Below are positions 59,920 through 64,000 of a DNA stretch of 64,000 bases, in pieces. This DNA comes from Caenorhabditis remanei (lineage: Eukaryota > Nematoda > Chromadorea > Rhabditida > Rhabditidae), in NCBI RefSeq assembly GCF_010183535.1, contig NC_071330.1, forward strand, positions 8,537,717 to 8,601,716, in the 5' to 3' direction. The notes beneath the pieces were generated by a model, which searched no databases, was not told where the DNA came from, and saw only the letters and a list, made by a program, of their open reading frames with translations. Made by a program: the position numbers and the translations under genes. Within the stretch, counting starts at the first letter, position 1, and the number at the start of each line of letters is the position of its first letter.

Positions 59920-62816
59920 TGCGAAAGAAAAAGAATAAAAATATATAGTAAGAAAGTTTCTCTTCTATAAGAAAGCTGAAGATGAATCAGAAGGAGAAGG
60001 GCGTCCGTGCTGCCTATCGTCTGGAAATGTAAATTGAGATGAAAATGGTCAAGTGAGAAATAGTGTATGAGAAGAAGAGACGCAGATATCGACCGGTTCT
60101 TACGCCATTTTCCCTCCTTTTTCGGAAGGAAGATAACAGGTTTCAGGGTGTCATATAAGTGACCAGAGGCGATTTGGGAAGAGAAAGATGACCAATGGCA
60201 GAGAGGATTTTGTTGAAAAGGACAGGTGAGATGACGGAGAAAAATTGAAAGGAGGATGTTATGCAACATCTTTTTGAGGGAAAGCATGGACTTTTTAAGT
60301 GAAGATTAATGTACATAGTTTGTCACAGAATATAAAGAAATTGAACACAAGAAATATGGGGTTCAGAAATATTGGTAAGCATCTACTCAACTTTTAAAAT
60401 TTCAGAGAGTTGGCCATTGAACAACTGCATAATAGTTTTAATAATGATCTTTAAACTAATTAGTAAAAATCAACGGTAATTAAAAATTAAAGATCGTTAA
60501 ATAAATATTTTCCAGATTGGAAAAATACTAAAATGCATTTTCCAGTTTTCAGTTGGAGTGACAAACTTGAAAAGTGTGTGATGAAGTCACTGCTTGTATG
60601 GATTTTCGTCTAGCTAGATACATCTAGGGAGTCTCCGTACATGAAAGCTGTCATCTACAAAAGTGAACCTCTAGGTTTAATCCACGCTCTAGTTGAGGTT
60701 GTCCTACTGTAGTTGAGATACGGTGGAAAATTAGTGGCACTGCTATTACAAACTCTTAAACTTCGACAACTGCAGACGTTGGTTTTCCATGGTTACTGTA
60801 GGTTTGCCACATAATCGAGAGAAATATGTGGAATATATGCTTCGTAATTCTTGTTTCTAAACTTTTAAGTTCACAACAAATTCCATTTTAATTGGCTAAT
60901 GTGTTCCAAAACTTGAGTTAATTCGATACCTATTGTTGTTGTTCTTGTTTTACTCTCTTTTTTTCCACTGACTTTTCTATTTTCAGTAAATGAATATGTC
61001 ACATGTGTCCTTCGAACCTCTTCTTTTTTCTCCGATATATAATGATATCTCACATTTGAATCGTCCCTCAAAGTCCCTCCTACCAGTTCTTTTCTTTTCT
61101 TTTCTTTTTCTTTTCTCAATTTTCCTTTTTGTCCTTCAGAACGAACGTTTTTTACTAATTGCCTGGGGAAATGAATTGCCAGAATCGTTTCCATTTTTAG
61201 CGTTGCCAATTCTCTACTTTTTCAATCGTTTCATGGAAAATTTATAAAAGAAGAAAACGTCACAATTTGTGCGATCAGTGGAGTGAAAGAAGTCTTCCGG
61301 AGTCTTGGATCAAAGCTCACATTTTGAGTTTTTTGAAATTGAAAACCTTTTTTATTGTCTTCGGTTTGTTTCCATTTTCAATCAAATTTTCAGTTTCTTT
61401 TTCAAAAAAAAAGTATAAGATATGCAACAAGGGAAAAAAGAAACGAAGAAATCCGATTATAATATGTGAATTGAAGAAATTTGAAGAGAGAAATTGAAGT
61501 GCGATGGCACTTTTTTGAAAGCTCCACATTAGATTCTCCACAATTCCTACGCCCTTTTCATCCATTTTTTGCTTAGAATCATTTCTGGAGTTTGAATAGT
61601 CAACTCAAAAAAGAGTAAAAGTACTTAGATTTTCGGAAGTTGTTTTTCAGATGGATATCTTCATTCGAAAAGAATTTTCTTTCCGATGACTAGTACACTT
61701 CCTGAAGTTGTCTTTTTTCAGTTTTAAATCGTTTCCTTCTCCATTTCTTATTCTTTTTGATCCTACATGGAACCACATAGAAAAGAAACTCTTCTGGAAC
61801 CTTCCATAAAGGATGGACAAAGTAGTTGAGTATTGTGAGAGAATGGAAGACAAAACAAGCCGATTCGGATGCTAGATAATGACTTTTTGCCGGCCGGATA
61901 GCTCATGTTTGAAGAGCCTTGAAAAGTAATTCCCGAGTTCTTGTTTCGCTTTTTCAAAGAGATTTTTTGGCTGAATTAGAAGAGTGAAAGGAACTGTGAT
62001 GAGCGAAGCCGATAAAGTTCTCGAAGTTATTTTTGCATTATTCTTCAGTCCACTAAAACATGCTATATGTAGACCACTTCCTGGAAACATCTGTAGTATC
62101 TTAAAATAGAACATTTTAGTAAAAAATCAGTATATTTTTTTGCTGTTGAACCTATTTATTTCTGGCCCCATTTACCAGAGAAGTTTACTCTGTAAATTTC
62201 TATTCTACTGCAGTTTTACGCTCTCATCTTGATTCTTGAAGAAATTGTCTTCCATTGAAGGCAAAAAGGACAAAAGGTCCTCTTCTCGTCGGCTTTCACT
62301 ATTTCTCTCACATTTGCATACACTTTCTTCTCCTCTTTCACCTTGATTTCCGACTGCTCCGTTCTCTTTGATTCTCTTTATCCCGCACACTCTCTCATTA
62401 CTATTCTCATATTCTGCGTCTCCTCCTGTTTGCATTTATCTCTTTTCACTTCATAACCATATATAGTTAGTTATTGACATTGATGAAGAGAAAAAGATGA
62501 TGATAGGCAAAAAAACGCGAACAATTCTGGAAAACAACTTTTTATCGATCATTTTAAATCTGGAATTAGGCGGCCATTATTTTCAATTTAATTAGTGGTA
62601 TTTCGTTTATTTCAACAACTACTTTCTCAATTTTCTGATTTTATTCTTATTTTAAAATCCTTTCAAACCTGTCATTTCTTGCAAAAAACTTTACAATTTT
62701 CTCTGAAATACGCAAACACATCCACGTCAGATTGCACATATTACCTTTTTTGTTGAATTTTCACTGAATCTCTATTTTGTCATCTGAATAATTCATGTTT
62801 TGCAGGGATTACTCGA
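59920..62816. other. 2.9-kb gene-free region before sel-2
   Basis: No supportable gene on either strand. Open frames near 60870-61500 and 62205-62435 have no family resemblance and are biased in composition. TTTTGCAG ends 12 bp before the next ATG. Likely promoter and 5' UTR intron sequence of the right-hand gene. Confidence 0.5.
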
Positions 62817-63356
62817 ATGGAGATCTCTGAAACGTCACACAACGAATCAGGACCGCCAACTCAAGACAATGGTACGTTTTCTATCGATTTTAAAATGAAA
62901 CTTTGAGTTTTTACTTAAACCAATATTTGCTTTTTTGTACAGGAACTGTTCAAATTCCGGCGGAAGATGAAGTGAACGACGAGGAATCGAACATGGAGAC
63001 TGTGGATTTAGGAGGGATGGATGATTCGTAAGTGTTCATAAATACTGTTCCTGCGATTAATTAAATCACTGATTCAACAACTAAAATCGCAAACAAATAT
63101 TATAGAATCATTTGAAAACTTATATTCATTTTTATTCAGATCGGCTGAAATTTCGACTCGAAATGTTTTCAAAAACATTGACGATGAGAGTTCCGAACTT
63201 CCATCAACTCCGACTGAAGCTGATTCGAATGGAAAACCAGAAGAGATAGTTGTTCCTTCATCAGTTCTCTCTTCAGCACCATCTCAAGATGTGTCACCTA
63301 ATGCAGCTATCGAATCACTTCCACCGTTACCAGAAGGAAAAGAGCTCGAACTTGAG
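62817..63356 (+). CDS. sel-2: N-terminal exons of a large acidic protein, probably neurobeachin/LRBA orthologue sel-2 (partial)
   Basis: Three exons, 62817-62871, 62943-63027 and 63140-63356, encode 119 residues: MEISETSHNESGPPTQDN, QIPAEDEVNDEESNMETVDLGGMDDS, RNVFKNIDDESSELPSTPTEADS, ending PPLPEGKELELE at a phase-0 GTGAGA donor. The gene continues past the window. The segment is acidic and disordered with no domain, so identification rests on position (next to pfas-1, lipase and LRR genes, as remembered for F10F2.1 sel-2 in C. elegans) and not on sequence alone. sel-2 encodes a BEACH-domain protein in endosomal trafficking that modulates LIN-12/Notch. The intron after exon 3 carries the second hAT-like MITE. 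Confidence 0.55.
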
Positions 63357-63539
63357 GTGAGATTGTTTAAACGTCCTATTTTTGTCTTTAAAAATTATTA
63401 TTTTCGAACTTAAAAACCTTATTTTTAATTCCGATAGAATACTTCTTTCGATTCATATTTGAAACGTTCAAATTTGAGATTCAAACATCCCGGTTTCAAC
63501 CGATCCCCTTTCAAAAACATGTCTGAGTTTACTGAGTAC

Positions 63540-64000
63540 CAGAGCTGTGCGGAATTCCTTCTTCCTTCTTCCTTCTTCCTTCTTCCGGGCATTTTTTCAC
63601 TTCCTTCTTCCTTCTTCCTTCTTCCTTTTTTGAAATTTTATTCCTTCTTCCTTCTTCCGTTGAAATTGTTCGACTTCCGTGTTAAAAGTTCACAAAAATT
63701 TTGTAATTTTCGACTGAATATCAGCGGAGTTTTGGTGATTTTTAATGGAATTTTGTATGAAAAACAGCGCCAAAATTCGTTTTCAGAGATGACTAGAAAA
63801 AAGTTTCCTCAAATTTGTCATTTTCAAAATTAACTTCCGATTTCCCGGTTTGGAACCCAACTTCCTTCTTCCTTCCTTCTTCCTTCTTCCGGGCTTTTTT
63901 CACTTCCTTCTTCCTTCTTCCTTCTTCCTTTTTGAAAATTTTCGTTCCTTCTTCCTTCTTCCTTCTTCCTTTTTGAAAATGTTATTCCTTCTTCCTTCTT
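63540..64000. mobile_element. hAT-like MITE, copy 2, cut off by window end
   Basis: Starts CAGAGCTGTGCGGAA and follows copy 1 (30206-30714) base for base over the unique centre (about 63660-63850), differing mainly in the number of CCTTCTT units. Only the left end is in the window. It lies in the intron after the third exon of the sel-2-like gene, starting 184 bp past the donor. Confidence 0.9.

Noticed and set aside
60871..61497. Frames of 76-112 codons upstream of the sel-2-like gene
   Set aside because: Lys/Glu- or Phe-biased composition from purine/pyrimidine runs, no family resemblance or splice context.

Overview
This window is nuclear DNA from a rhabditid nematode, most likely a Caenorhabditis species other than C. 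elegans. The evidence is the gene architecture (many small exons, introns often only 42-50 nt, TTTTCAG acceptors), the families present (srg chemoreceptors, a DB-module secreted protein, calpain-7, DNJ-18-type J-protein) and a gene order that, from memory, matches the T04A8 / T23F11 / F10F2 part of C. elegans chromosome III. All exon models below were built by hand from splice signals and reading-frame continuity; no alignment was run.

Layout. 0.2-20.1 kb is dense housekeeping sequence: mrpl-16 (-), calpain-7-like clp-2 (+), a ZNF830-like zinc-finger protein (+), dnj-18 (-), glycogen branching enzyme (-), a NFATC2IP/Rad60-like SUMO-domain protein (-), a NIFK-like nucleolar RRM protein (+), amidophosphoribosyltransferase ppat-1 (-, with an apparent frameshift in its first exon) and a Costars-domain protein (+). 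20.5-28.4 kb is a tandem minus-strand array of four srg chemoreceptor genes; two are intact (B at 22.5-23.8 kb, D at 27.3-28.4 kb) and two are broken by insertions (A at 20.6-21.9 kb, C at 24.0-25.8 kb). 28.4-33.1 kb is gene-poor and carries a hAT-like MITE. 33.1-47.7 kb holds a C2H2 zinc-finger protein (+), the CDK5 activator cdka-1 (-), a CR1-like LINE relic, a secreted Asn/Gly-rich protein (-), a secreted DB-module protein (-) and the phosphatase ppm-2 (+). 48.7-58.5 kb is pfas-1 (+), whose 4.8-kb intron contains a complete leucine-rich-repeat membrane protein gene on the other strand. A secreted lipase (-) follows, then a gene-poor stretch, and at the right edge the first exons of a gene that fits sel-2 (neurobeachin/LRBA).

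Functional links. ppat-1 (step 1) and pfas-1 (step 4) both belong to de novo purine synthesis, but they lie more than 30 kb apart with unrelated genes between, so this is not an operon. The most notable structures are mobile: a 1.6-kb TTAA-flanked foldback element upstream of dnj-18, a 417-bp palindromic MITE inside an srg exon, a 162-bp insert with 5-bp direct repeats inside another srg exon, two smaller TA-flanked palindromes, and two near-identical copies of a hAT-like MITE built around a CCTTCTT minisatellite, one of them running off the right edge. I found no convincing evidence of a wholly new biological system; the strongest leads are the ppat-1 frameshift, the insertion-broken receptors, the MITE families and the nested gene.
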